Positions 1 to 9,636 of a stretch of 64,000 bases of DNA are shown piece by piece (position 1 is the stretch's first letter; every line of letters begins with the position of its first letter). Under the pieces are notes generated by a model. The model had not been told where the DNA came from. It searched no databases and saw only the letters and a list, made by a program, of their open reading frames with translations. Source of the DNA: Streptococcus pseudopneumoniae (GTDB lineage: Bacteria; Bacillota; Bacilli; Lactobacillales; Streptococcaceae); contig NZ_JUQX01000018.1 of NCBI RefSeq assembly GCF_001074565.1, positions 124,001 to 188,000 of the forward strand, read 5' to 3'. Made by a program: the position numbers and the translations under genes.

Positions 1-441
1 ACCAACTTCATATTTATCAATAAAATCATTTCGAACAACAGTGTCATTATATACATGTTGTTCTGTAAAATCGGTAATAATCATATCTACATCAGTAGTT
101 TCAAGAGCATCCAAAAACTTTTCAAATTCTGCCGGAATAATCCAATCATCTCCGTCAATAACTTTAAAAAATTTCCCTTTCGCTTCCTGAATACCACGAT
201 TGATAGTGGAACCATGTCCACCATTTTCTTTCGTTATTACTCGTCCATTCAGTAAAGAATCTTTTTCCAAAACTTCTTTTGCTACTTTTTCTGTATCATC
301 TGTACTTCCATCATTCACAATCAAAACCTCAAATTTTTCTTTATGATTTGGGTTTACTTGCTGGAAGGATTCAATTCCTTTTAAAATATAGTCCTGAATA
401 TTATAACTAGGCATTACAATTGTTAACAAACAATCTTTCAT
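1..441 (-). CDS. GT2 glycosyltransferase, 3' part beyond window
   Basis: The N-terminal 147 codons of a family-2 glycosyltransferase are present; the reading frame is open to base 1, so the gene is cut by the window edge. It begins MKDCLLTIVMPSYN, the usual first beta strand of a GT-A fold. VNDGSTDDT follows near residue 43 and a DGDDW metal-binding motif near residue 97. It probably adds one sugar of the capsule repeat unit on the inner membrane face. It starts 8 bases after the GT4 gene ends and belongs to the same leftward operon. The donor sugar cannot be told from the sequence. Confidence 0.9.
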   Translation of the reverse strand, partial: MKDCLLTIVMPSYNIQDYILKGIESFQQVNPNHKEKFEVLIVNDGSTDDTEKVAKEVLEKDSLLNGRVITKENGGHGSTINRGIQEAKGKFFKVIDGDDWIIPAEFEKFLDALETTDVDMIITDFTEQHVYNDTVVRNDFIDKYEVG

Positions 442-449
442 TTTATCTC

Positions 450-1538
450 CTAAATTTTCTCAATCAGTTCAATCCACTGGTTAAGAATCATATTTTTATC
501 AAATTTATCCATATTGTCTTTGGCATGAGATGAAAAACGATTCCTAATTTCCTTGTCATTCATTAGCTCTAACAATCTCTTAGACATCTCATCTATATCA
601 TAACAATCTATTAGATATCCATTAATACCATTTTCGACAATCTCACTAGGCCCTGTCGGACAACTGAAACTAACAATAGGAAGATTGTATTGCTGAGCTT
701 CTAACAATACCAAGGGTAAACCCTCGTAACGAGAAGTCATGACGTAAATCCCTTTATCCCCATATATTAGATCCTGATTTTTCTCTAGTCCTTTAATGAA
801 CAATTTATCCTGCAAATTGTTTTCCTTGATTAGTTCCCGGATTTTGTCTACTTCATCTTGATTGCCAGAACCGTAGATTTCCCAGGTCCAGTCAGACTTC
901 TTAGACAAAACCTTTTTGGCAACTTGAACAAGGTAATCATAGCCTTTTTGATTATCAAAACGACCAACTGTAACAAGTTTAGTCGACTCATTGTTATAAG
1001 TTACATTAGAAAGAAGATTTTCTTTCCAATTGTAAATATAAGCAATCTTATCCTCAGAAATACCGTATTTGCTTATATAATTTCTACGATCTTCTAGGGT
1101 GAGAGTAATAATCTTATCTGCAAGCTTTGTTCCAACATACCTTTGTACTCTCTGAGAAAATTCTCTATTATCAGTAATTGAATTGGTGTGATCACATAAA
1201 ACTACTTTAGTAGGAATCCCTATTCCTGCTAAAGATAAAAATACATTGGCGGATATCCCTATCCCAAAGGCAACCTCTATCTCATTATCTATAAAATATT
1301 TTTTTAACATTTTTGAGATTTTGAGAATATTCTTAGACAAGCGTACTCTATGGTCAAAAAAATTGGAGTATTTTACCTGAGAATTAATTTTAAAGAAAAG
1401 GTTAGATTGCTTTGTTGTAATTCCAATCAAATGAACTTCACACTTTTTTGTGAGTTCATTTGCCAATGATATAGCAACTCGCTCACCACCGCCAGAATCG
1501 TCTAAAATCCATTTCACAATACATACTTTTTTTGCCAA
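450..1538 (-). CDS. GT4-family glycosyltransferase of the capsule locus
   Basis: This 362-residue protein has the layout of a GT-B retaining glycosyltransferase. The N-terminal domain contains a glycine-rich GGGERVA loop near residue 17. The C-terminal donor-binding domain has TVGRFDNQKGYDYL near residue 190 and the EGLPLVLLEAQ motif near residue 273 that binds the nucleotide-sugar phosphate. It has no signal peptide, so it should work at the cytoplasmic membrane face. It follows the LicD gene by 15 bases in the leftward capsule operon. It likely transfers one repeat-unit sugar; linkage and donor are unknown. Confidence 0.9.
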   Translation of the reverse strand: MAKKVCIVKWILDDSGGGERVAISLANELTKKCEVHLIGITTKQSNLFFKINSQVKYSNFFDHRVRLSKNILKISKMLKKYFIDNEIEVAFGIGISANVFLSLAGIGIPTKVVLCDHTNSITDNREFSQRVQRYVGTKLADKIITLTLEDRRNYISKYGISEDKIAYIYNWKENLLSNVTYNNESTKLVTVGRFDNQKGYDYLVQVAKKVLSKKSDWTWEIYGSGNQDEVDKIRELIKENNLQDKLFIKGLEKNQDLIYGDKGIYVMTSRYEGLPLVLLEAQQYNLPIVSFSCPTGPSEIVENGINGYLIDCYDIDEMSKRLLELMNDKEIRNRFSSHAKDNMDKFDKNMILNQWIELIEKI

Positions 1539-1553
1539 TTTTTAACCTACCCT

Positions 1554-2354
1554 TTACTCTTTATCTCTAGTTGATATAAGCTCGATATTATGTGCCACTC
1601 TATCTTCTACTGGAGGGAGTTCCATGAAATCGCCATAAATTTCCGTCAAATAACCTTTATAATCTGTAGGACATTTTATTATAACATCTTCAAAATTAAG
1701 AGAGTTAGGCTCCCCAAAGTACTCTTTAGGAACTATTTCTCTCTCCCTATATCTGCCTAGAACATTCCCAACGTAACGGGAAGTTTTTAAATCATATTTC
1801 TGAATAAGTTTATGCAGATTCTTTACTAAAGCATCTTTTGGAAGTAGCTTTTGGATTCTTAGCGTTTTAGATATTTTAACTATAAGATTCTCTATAGTTC
1901 CGCGATTTTTGTCTTCAAGATGATCCAAAACTGATATTTTACAAAGCATTCTTTGAAACAACACTCTAGAACTATGTAATTTAGCTGCAAAACTCCCCTT
2001 TTCTGGATAACCATCTAGAGGAAAAATATCAATAAAGACATTGCTTTCCAAATTTGCAAATTTAACAATCACATTTTTATCGACCAATTGAGTTATATCG
2101 AGATTTAGAGGATTATTGACTATCTTTAAATAGCTTGGTAATAAACGTGGAGCTACTTTTTTAAACTTTTCATAATCTTCCCTCGGCATGCCAATATCAA
2201 TATCATCATCCCAAGGGATAAATCCTTTGTGACGTACTGCTCCAAGCAATGTTCCCCCTAGAGCATAGTAGGTCAAATTATTTTCTTCACAAATATTAAT
2301 AAATTCTTTCAAGATAGACAGAATCTTGTTTTGAATAATTTTGATATCCGACAT
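1554..2354 (-). CDS. LicD-family phosphotransferase
   Basis: This 266-residue protein has the LicD core: an LLGAVRHKGFIPWDDDIDIG stretch near residues 37-56, a nucleotidyltransferase-like fold with the catalytic acidic cluster. LicD proteins transfer phosphocholine or another phospho-substituent to teichoic acids or capsular sugars. Its place among glycosyltransferase genes suggests it decorates the capsule repeat unit rather than teichoic acid; that is inference. About 136 bases without an obvious gene separate it from the polymerase upstream, the largest gap in this operon. The substituent cannot be read from the sequence. Confidence 0.88.
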   Translation of the reverse strand: MSDIKIIQNKILSILKEFINICEENNLTYYALGGTLLGAVRHKGFIPWDDDIDIGMPREDYEKFKKVAPRLLPSYLKIVNNPLNLDITQLVDKNVIVKFANLESNVFIDIFPLDGYPEKGSFAAKLHSSRVLFQRMLCKISVLDHLEDKNRGTIENLIVKISKTLRIQKLLPKDALVKNLHKLIQKYDLKTSRYVGNVLGRYREREIVPKEYFGEPNSLNFEDVIIKCPTDYKGYLTEIYGDFMELPPVEDRVAHNIELISTRDKE

Positions 2355-2490
2355 ACTTTTCTCCTCTGTAAAAACGATACAATTCGATATATAATAATAC
2401 TCCTGTTCAGTATTCTCTTAAATCTGTAGCTGACTAATACTACTTAATTTCCCATTATATTATTTTTTCAAACGAATCATTCTCTAACAT

Positions 2491-3669
2491 TTAATCTCTT
2501 TCGCTGGAAGATTGATAATCAGAATATATTAAACTTCCTATCAAAATCCAAAATATATTGTACTGAAGGTACAAATTCAAATCATCAATTATTGAATGGA
2601 AACTCATCAATATCAAAATAAAAGCAAGAACCCATTGACGTCTCTTAATAACTTTAAACAAAGTTAAGGTTAACAGTATAATCATCAATACTAGGATTAG
2701 CAAACCGTATTTTTGTAAAATTTGCATATACAAATTATCCACATATAGATACGTCTGATAAATTTTTACTCCCTCTGTAGTGAGACCATTCCCAGTCCAT
2801 TCAACTTGTCGGCCAAACAAACCAAAGCCATATAGCTGCAGAGATTTATTCGTCAAATATATACGATTACCTAACATGTAGTTTAATTCATAAAGAAAAT
2901 TATTAACAAAAACATTAGTTGAATTGAGATAAGTAAATGAAATCCAAAAACTCACTAGTGCATTTACAATAAAGGTAAATTTAAAAATACTAAACATACG
3001 TCCTAATTTAGAGAAAAGATCAGGAAACCACTTTATTAATAAATTGCAAATCAACAATATACAGGAACTATAAAATGTCAAACGAGAATCAGTCTGTTCA
3101 TATACCCAATAAACAGATAAAGCTAGCAAGAACCACTGCCAATAATAGATTCTATTTTGCTTTAAATAAAATACAATAGCAACTACATTCATTAGCAAAG
3201 CCGACGGAAATAAAGCATATCTAAAGCCCAAATAGTTACGGACTCTCCCAGAAATCTCTAAATAATTAGGTATAACTCCCAATTTAGCACTTATTATAAC
3301 AAACAATAACAAGCATACACTTATCACTAAAGCAATTTTCGCTACATTTTTAAACGGAATATCACGTAAAGAATAAACAAACAATATACCTACTGCGATA
3401 TTAGAATTGATAGTGCCCATTTCCCCTATAATAAAGTAAAGTAAAATTGTAGCAAATAATCCAATGAGTGTTTTGTAATCATACTTTCTTTTAAATGACT
3501 CTTTTGTAAACAAAAAAAAGAGTAAAGTAGCTACCACTATTTTATAAACTTCTTTAGGTAAATATTGAGCATAAAAAGTCACACTTAATATTGAAATAAT
3601 TAAAAATATCCCTAACGCAACAAGAGCTAAAATTTCTGGCAAAGACTTTATTTTTACTATTAATTTCAT
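2491..3669 (-). CDS. Wzy-like polysaccharide polymerase
   Basis: This 392-residue protein is almost wholly hydrophobic, with about ten or more predicted membrane spans and a larger outer loop around residues 245-295 that holds YELNYMLGNRIYLTN and GFGLFGRQVEW. That layout matches Wzy/O-antigen-ligase family polymerases, which join lipid-linked repeat units outside the membrane. Such proteins are poorly conserved, so the call rests on topology and operon position after the initiating transferase. The flippase Wzx that should pair with it is not in the window and presumably lies further left. The start follows the DUF4422 stop by 19 bases. Confidence 0.8.
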   Translation of the reverse strand: MKLIVKIKSLPEILALVALGIFLIISILSVTFYAQYLPKEVYKIVVATLLFFLFTKESFKRKYDYKTLIGLFATILLYFIIGEMGTINSNIAVGILFVYSLRDIPFKNVAKIALVISVCLLLFVIISAKLGVIPNYLEISGRVRNYLGFRYALFPSALLMNVVAIVFYLKQNRIYYWQWFLLALSVYWVYEQTDSRLTFYSSCILLICNLLIKWFPDLFSKLGRMFSIFKFTFIVNALVSFWISFTYLNSTNVFVNNFLYELNYMLGNRIYLTNKSLQLYGFGLFGRQVEWTGNGLTTEGVKIYQTYLYVDNLYMQILQKYGLLILVLMIILLTLTLFKVIKRRQWVLAFILILMSFHSIIDDLNLYLQYNIFWILIGSLIYSDYQSSSERD

Positions 3670-3688
3670 TCTTATTGTTCATCCCTAT

Positions 3689-4495
3689 CTAAAAACTCTG
3701 ACCATACTTCTTTCCGAAAAATTTGGCCAGTAAGAAAGATTTTCCTTTTTCAAATAAATTCACTCTCTCCATATACATAAATGGGAGTTCTTTTGGCTTA
3801 ATGTTCTTATGTTTCAACCACACATTAAATAATAATTCACTAACACGACCGAACAGTCTAGCTTCAAATGGTGTTAACTGGGATACATCTATTTGCTCAT
3901 ACATCTTGTCTAAAATAGGAAATAACCAAGAAAAATACTGATTTACCAAATCTTTTTTCATAATAAACATATTGAACATGTAACCACTACGTTGCTTCAT
4001 GACCTTATCGAAGACCGTCAAATATTCTGGACTTAACTGTTTAATGACATCACGAGCAATATCAAGATGACTTCCATTCAAAGTATGGGCATAGTGTGAA
4101 TAGAGTGTTTCAATATAATACCGCCTCTTCTTAGGAACCAGAACATCATTTGTCAAAAGAAGATTATCTAAATCATCTCGAGATAAAACAACTTCATCCA
4201 TACTGATATAATCTGAATATCTTTGTGATCTTTTGGTAAAATAACGGCGATAGTGTACCAAACCTAGATAATCACAGTCTAAGTTCTTCCACGCCCAGTA
4301 AAGTCCTGTTAATTCACAATAATATGGATTTAAAGATGAAATATTATCACCAGTATTATCTCCAATAAAACCGATATCTGATTTTCCTTCTCTCCCAACA
4401 TGTATTGGAAGATAAAGAGTATTATCTTGAGGCATTTTAGCCTTCTTGTGTGTTGCTACTATGATTTTTACATCTATCAATCTACTTCGCTCCAT
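3689..4495 (-). CDS. DUF4422 probable glycosyltransferase
   Basis: This 268-residue soluble protein matches what I recall of the DUF4422 family. It starts with a VKIIVATHKK strand, then LYLPIHVGREGK, GDNTGDNISSLNPYYCELTGL and the characteristic YLGLVHYRRYF stretch near residue 95. DUF4422 proteins are frequent in Gram-positive capsule and exopolysaccharide operons and are treated as glycosyltransferases, but few are characterised. Its start overlaps the 3' end of cpsE by 14 bases, so the two are translationally coupled. It is the best candidate for the second sugar transfer onto the lipid-linked primer. Confidence 0.78.
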   Translation of the reverse strand: MERSRLIDVKIIVATHKKAKMPQDNTLYLPIHVGREGKSDIGFIGDNTGDNISSLNPYYCELTGLYWAWKNLDCDYLGLVHYRRYFTKRSQRYSDYISMDEVVLSRDDLDNLLLTNDVLVPKKRRYYIETLYSHYAHTLNGSHLDIARDVIKQLSPEYLTVFDKVMKQRSGYMFNMFIMKKDLVNQYFSWLFPILDKMYEQIDVSQLTPFEARLFGRVSELLFNVWLKHKNIKPKELPFMYMERVNLFEKGKSFLLAKFFGKKYGQSF

Positions 4496-5849
4496 CTTTC
4501 ATCAATACAACTTTAACTGTCTTCAATAAAATCTCAATATCTTTCCAAATTGTCCAATCGTCTATATAGGCCACATCTAATTTGACAACTTCATCGAAAT
4601 TCTTGATCTCACTTCGTCCACTGACCTGCCATAACCCTGTTATCCCAGGTTTAAAACTTAGACGACGTTTTTGTTCTGGGGTATAGTGTTCATACTCGTC
4701 CACTGTTGGTGGTCGTGTACCTACCAAACTCATATCTCCCTTTAGAACATTATAAAACTGTGGCAGCTCGTCCAAGCTAGTCTTCCGTATAAAGCGACCA
4801 ATTTTCGTGATACGTGGGTCATCATCCACCTTAAACATTCCACCCTGCATGGTATTTTGTTCCATGAGTTCTCTTTTTTTGTCCTCAGCATCTACACACA
4901 TGGAGCGAAACTTGTAAAAAGTGAAGTGGCGACCATTTTTTCCAATACGCGTCTGAGCAAAAATAGCAGAGCCCCCATCCTTTCGAATCAAAGGGACCAG
5001 TAAAACACCGACTAGACCACATAGTATCAGCCCTACCAATGCACCCACGATATCAATAATCCGCTTAGCAATCACGTGGCTAGTCTTATAAAATGTTGTA
5101 GAAAAAGTCACAACGTTTAATCCTGCCATCTCACGGATTTGCTTGTTACGTGCCAAACTACGATCAAAAACATTTAGATTGACTGTTACATCAATTCCCA
5201 TCGTTTCAAACTGAGAGATAAGCTCTCCAATATTGTATTTTTCACTTGGAAGATTGATAAAGACTTCATCGACCACCTCATGAGTCGCAAAGTCTACTAT
5301 CTCCTCCTCTGCTACTACCTTTAAAGAATTATGCTGAAAATCTGGTTTGTCTAAAACACTGACAGCTACCAACTCCCCAACAACCTCATTTGATTCTATT
5401 AATCTATCCAGTACCTTTTCGACACGAGAAGTTGCTGTAAGCAAGAGGATCTTCTTACTTCCTTTAAAATTGGGATAAGCTCGTTTCCAATACCACTTGA
5501 TAAATAGGTTTAGCATATAGACTAAGAGAGCATGTAATGTGAGGAAGTAAATCATGCCTCGTCTAGAAATACTAAATCGATCTTCTAAGAAAAAATTAGA
5601 AATACTAATCGCTAGCGCAAAGAACAGGATATATTTCAATGTCTGGACAAGTTCAATCAAATATCCCCTTTTAAAGAAATCCTGTCCATAATCACTGATA
5701 TAAAAGACAAAATAATGGAGGATATAAAGTGCAATAGCTGTTGTTGAAACAATCTCCGTTTCTCTCACAGCGCTAAGCAGATAAGTCAATAAAATAACAA
5801 GAAAACTCTGGATTATGGCCAATAAAGGCTTTACTACTTTTCCATTCAT
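4482..5849 (-). CDS. cpsE: Initiating sugar-1-phosphate transferase WchA/CpsE
   Basis: This 455-residue polyisoprenyl-phosphate hexose-1-phosphate transferase has N-terminal membrane helices, a central CoA-binding-like domain, and a C-terminal catalytic bacterial sugar transferase domain from about residue 262. KFRSM, the DPRITKIGRFIRKTSLDELPQ region and GITGLWQVSGRS are the family signatures. Length and sequence agree with pneumococcal WchA (Cps2E), which loads glucose-1-phosphate on undecaprenyl phosphate. It starts capsule repeat assembly at the inner membrane. It lies 21 bases after cpsD. The first sugar is therefore probably glucose; this is from family knowledge. Confidence 0.95.
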   Translation of the reverse strand: MNGKVVKPLLAIIQSFLVILLTYLLSAVRETEIVSTTAIALYILHYFVFYISDYGQDFFKRGYLIELVQTLKYILFFALAISISNFFLEDRFSISRRGMIYFLTLHALLVYMLNLFIKWYWKRAYPNFKGSKKILLLTATSRVEKVLDRLIESNEVVGELVAVSVLDKPDFQHNSLKVVAEEEIVDFATHEVVDEVFINLPSEKYNIGELISQFETMGIDVTVNLNVFDRSLARNKQIREMAGLNVVTFSTTFYKTSHVIAKRIIDIVGALVGLILCGLVGVLLVPLIRKDGGSAIFAQTRIGKNGRHFTFYKFRSMCVDAEDKKRELMEQNTMQGGMFKVDDDPRITKIGRFIRKTSLDELPQFYNVLKGDMSLVGTRPPTVDEYEHYTPEQKRRLSFKPGITGLWQVSGRSEIKNFDEVVKLDVAYIDDWTIWKDIEILLKTVKVVLMKDGAK

Positions 5850-5870
5850 CTCTATCCCCCAACCTATTTT

Positions 5871-6554
5871 TTATTTTTTCCCGTAATCTCCATAATTTCC
5901 ATAAGAACCGTATTTGTCTACTGAAGTATCGAATTTATTCAACACAACTCCTAAAAACGGCTTCTCTGTGTGTTCCAATTGTTCTTTCGCTTTTTGAATA
6001 TCTCGTCGATTTGTTTCACCTGCTGCTGTCACTAAAATAGAAGCATCACATTTTCGCGTAATGATAGCTGCATCAATCACGACACCGACAGGAGCAGTAT
6101 CTACAATGATGTAGTCAAAATATTTACGCAAGGTTTCAAGCATTGTACTGAAATTCTTACTTTGAAGAAGAGCTGTCGGATTCGGTGACACAGAGCCAGC
6201 CTGAATTACAAAGAGATTTTCGATATTGGTATCACAAAGCCCTTGCGATAGGTCTGTAGTTCCTGATAGAAATTCTGTCAGACCTGTGATTTTATCCCTT
6301 GCTTTAAAGACACCTGACATAACAGAATTGCGGATATCTCCATCAATCAACAGCGTTTTGTAACCTGCACGCGCAAAAGCCCAAGCTATATTAGTGGAAG
6401 TCGTTGATTTTCCTTCTCCTGGTTTCACAGAAGTGATAGAAAATACTTTCAAATCATCTCCACTTAACTGTAGGTTCGTGCACAAAGCGTTATAATATTC
6501 CTCCACCTTTTTTACAAGATCCAATTTTGCCTGTGAGATTTCTAACGTTGGCAT
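5871..6554 (-). CDS. cpsD: Capsule tyrosine autokinase CpsD/Wze
   Basis: This 227-residue BY-type tyrosine kinase has a Walker A motif SVKPGEGKST near residue 42, a Walker A' strand LLIDGDIR near residue 69, a Walker B strand YIIVDTAP near residue 147, and a C-terminal tyrosine cluster (YGSYGNYGDYGKK) that is autophosphorylated. It needs the membrane activator CpsC, encoded directly upstream, to form the split kinase, and CpsB removes the phosphates. Cycles of phosphorylation adjust capsule amount and attachment. The gene follows cpsC by 9 bases. Confidence 0.96.
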   Translation of the reverse strand: MPTLEISQAKLDLVKKVEEYYNALCTNLQLSGDDLKVFSITSVKPGEGKSTTSTNIAWAFARAGYKTLLIDGDIRNSVMSGVFKARDKITGLTEFLSGTTDLSQGLCDTNIENLFVIQAGSVSPNPTALLQSKNFSTMLETLRKYFDYIIVDTAPVGVVIDAAIITRKCDASILVTAAGETNRRDIQKAKEQLEHTEKPFLGVVLNKFDTSVDKYGSYGNYGDYGKK

Positions 6555-6563
6555 AACTTCCTC

Positions 6564-7256
6564 CTATTTCATTTTATCCAAATCTGGAACGACCCCTAGA
6601 AGTGGAATTTGTAGTACATCTTCGACATCTTCAGGACGTTTCACACGGGTATCGAGTAACTCAATCAAAAGAACAGTAATTACTGTTACGACGACTCCTC
6701 CAAGAAAACCAAACAAGGTGTTGCGTCGAACATTTGGAGAAGAGGGAGTCGTAGCTGGTCGCGCTTCTTCAAGCGTCGTTACATCAGATACTCGCGTTAC
6801 AGCGATGATCTTTTCTGCAGCAGCTTCTCGTAGAGAATTAGCGATGCGACTGGCTTCCTCTGGTTGTTTATCCTTGACAGAGATTGAGACGATACGAGTG
6901 TCAGCTGGTACAGTCACTTGAACTTTGCTGGCTAACGTTTTTGCTGGCATATCCAATTTCAAATTTGTCGCTACCTTTTCCAATACATCCTGCGAAAGGA
7001 TAATCTCACGGTAGTCTTTTACCAGATAAGATCCTGCCTGCAAGTCCTGATTTGTCAGTCCCAGCTTATCTCCTTGATTACGGTTGACTACGTAAATACG
7101 CGTGGTACTCGTATATTCTGGCTTAACAATAAAAGTGCTATATGCAAAAGCTCCCGCCCCTGTCACAAGTGCCACTAATAAAATAATTAGCTTGCGTTTC
7201 CACAAGGTTTTTAATAATTGAAATACATCGATTTCTATCGTATTTTGTTCTTTCAT
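6564..7256 (-). CDS. cpsC: Capsule chain-length/kinase activator CpsC/Wzd
   Basis: This 230-residue Wzz-type membrane adaptor has two transmembrane helices, near residues 22-42 and 180-205, flanking an extracellular loop. The C-terminal tail activates the CpsD kinase. [12 protein letters not shown] before the second helix is the proline-rich motif of the family. Two ATG codons stand side by side; I chose the second, because the AGGAG ribosome site is better spaced from it and it gives the usual 230-residue length. It sits between cpsB and cpsD in the conserved regulatory module of the operon. Confidence 0.95.
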   Translation of the reverse strand: MKEQNTIEIDVFQLLKTLWKRKLIILLVALVTGAGAFAYSTFIVKPEYTSTTRIYVVNRNQGDKLGLTNQDLQAGSYLVKDYREIILSQDVLEKVATNLKLDMPAKTLASKVQVTVPADTRIVSISVKDKQPEEASRIANSLREAAAEKIIAVTRVSDVTTLEEARPATTPSSPNVRRNTLFGFLGGVVVTVITVLLIELLDTRVKRPEDVEDVLQIPLLGVVPDLDKMK

Positions 7257-7264
7257 CATTTCTC

Positions 7265-7996
7265 CTAAATTAGTTGATCCATTACAATTTTTCGAGGATT
7301 GTCTATAAAAAGTTCCTGAGCCTTCGCTTCTCCGTATTTTTGGGAAACAAGGCCATATGCTTCTGCCATATGAGGAGGTCTACCGTCTAGATTGTGCATA
7401 TCACTTGCAATCACATGAACCAAATCCTGCTCTAAAAAATACCGAGCTCTTTTTTTCATGAATTTATAACGTTCGCCAAAAAGTTTGGGTTTGAGGACAT
7501 GTGAACTATTTACTTGCGTGTAACAGCCCATATCGATCAGTTCTCGAACGCGTTTTTCATTATTTTCAAGAGCATCATAGCGCTCGATGTGGGCAATGAC
7601 TGGAGTAATTCCCAACATCAAGATCTTGCTCAAGGCGCTATGAATATCGCGATAAGGGGTGTTCATACTAAACTCTATCAAGGCATAACGACTATCATTG
7701 AGGGTTGGAATCCGCTTTTTTTCCAGTTTATCCAAAACATCTGGTGTGTAGTAAATTTCCGCCCCATAAGCAATGACCAAGTCACTCGCAACTTCCTTAG
7801 CTATTTCCCGAACCTGAAGAAAATTTTCTGCTATCTTCTCTTCTGGAGTTTCAAACATGCCCTTGCGACGATGAGAGGTAGAGACAATGGTTCGCACCCC
7901 CTGCCTGTAGGCTTCTGTCAAGAGGGCCTTGCTTTCCTCTCTTGACTTGGGACCATCATCTACATCAAAGACAATGTGCGAATGAATATCAATCAT
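7265..7996 (-). CDS. cpsB: Manganese-dependent tyrosine phosphatase CpsB/Wzh
   Basis: This 243-residue PHP-family phosphatase begins [16 protein letters not shown], which carries the first metal-binding HxH. More ligands follow in STSHRR near residue 42, YGAEIY near residue 79, PVIAHIERY near residue 131 and VIASDMHNL near residue 195. It dephosphorylates CpsD and so controls capsule output. The ATG at 7996 is used, not an in-frame codon 63 bases upstream inside cpsA, because it gives the family start and lies one base after the cpsA stop, which indicates translational coupling. Confidence 0.95.
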   Translation of the reverse strand: MIDIHSHIVFDVDDGPKSREESKALLTEAYRQGVRTIVSTSHRRKGMFETPEEKIAENFLQVREIAKEVASDLVIAYGAEIYYTPDVLDKLEKKRIPTLNDSRYALIEFSMNTPYRDIHSALSKILMLGITPVIAHIERYDALENNEKRVRELIDMGCYTQVNSSHVLKPKLFGERYKFMKKRARYFLEQDLVHVIASDMHNLDGRPPHMAEAYGLVSQKYGEAKAQELFIDNPRKIVMDQLI

Positions 7997-7997
7997 T

Positions 7998-9452
<1,455 letters not shown>

Positions 9453-9474
9453 CTATACGTTAATAATTAGGATT

Positions 9475-9504
9475 ATTATATCACAATTATGAAAGAAATT
9501 CCAA
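9475..9504 (-). promoter_or_regulatory. Promoter of the capsule operon
   Basis: Reading leftwards, TTGGAA (9504-9499) and TATAAT (9480-9475) are 18 bases apart, with TGA directly before the -10 hexamer (extended -10). Transcription should begin near 9468 and reach the cpsA start at 9443 after about 25 bases. No operator is obvious. The AliB-like gene upstream has its own terminator, so capsule expression is probably separate from it. Confidence 0.65.
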
Positions 9505-9595
9505 TTATTCCCACCATTCTCAGCGTTTTCATTCACTTCTGTATGCTTTATTTACTTTAAAAGTATACTAACTTCATTTCTCGATGACAAATTAA

Positions 9596-9632
9596 AAAGA
9601 CAAGGGCATTTTATCGTGCCAGCTTGTCTTTC
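9596..9632 (-). terminator. Terminator after second AliB-like gene
   Basis: On the minus strand an AAGACAAG arm and a CTTGTCTT arm enclose an inner GGCACGATAAAATGCC hairpin and are followed by a T-rich run. It lies just past the AliB-like stop codon and ahead of the capsule promoter. Confidence 0.75.
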
Positions 9633-9636
9633 ATTT

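Noticed and set aside
7514-7945. 143-codon plus-strand frame inside cpsB
   Set aside because: Antisense to a clearly conserved phosphatase gene, no ribosome site, composition like a shadow frame.
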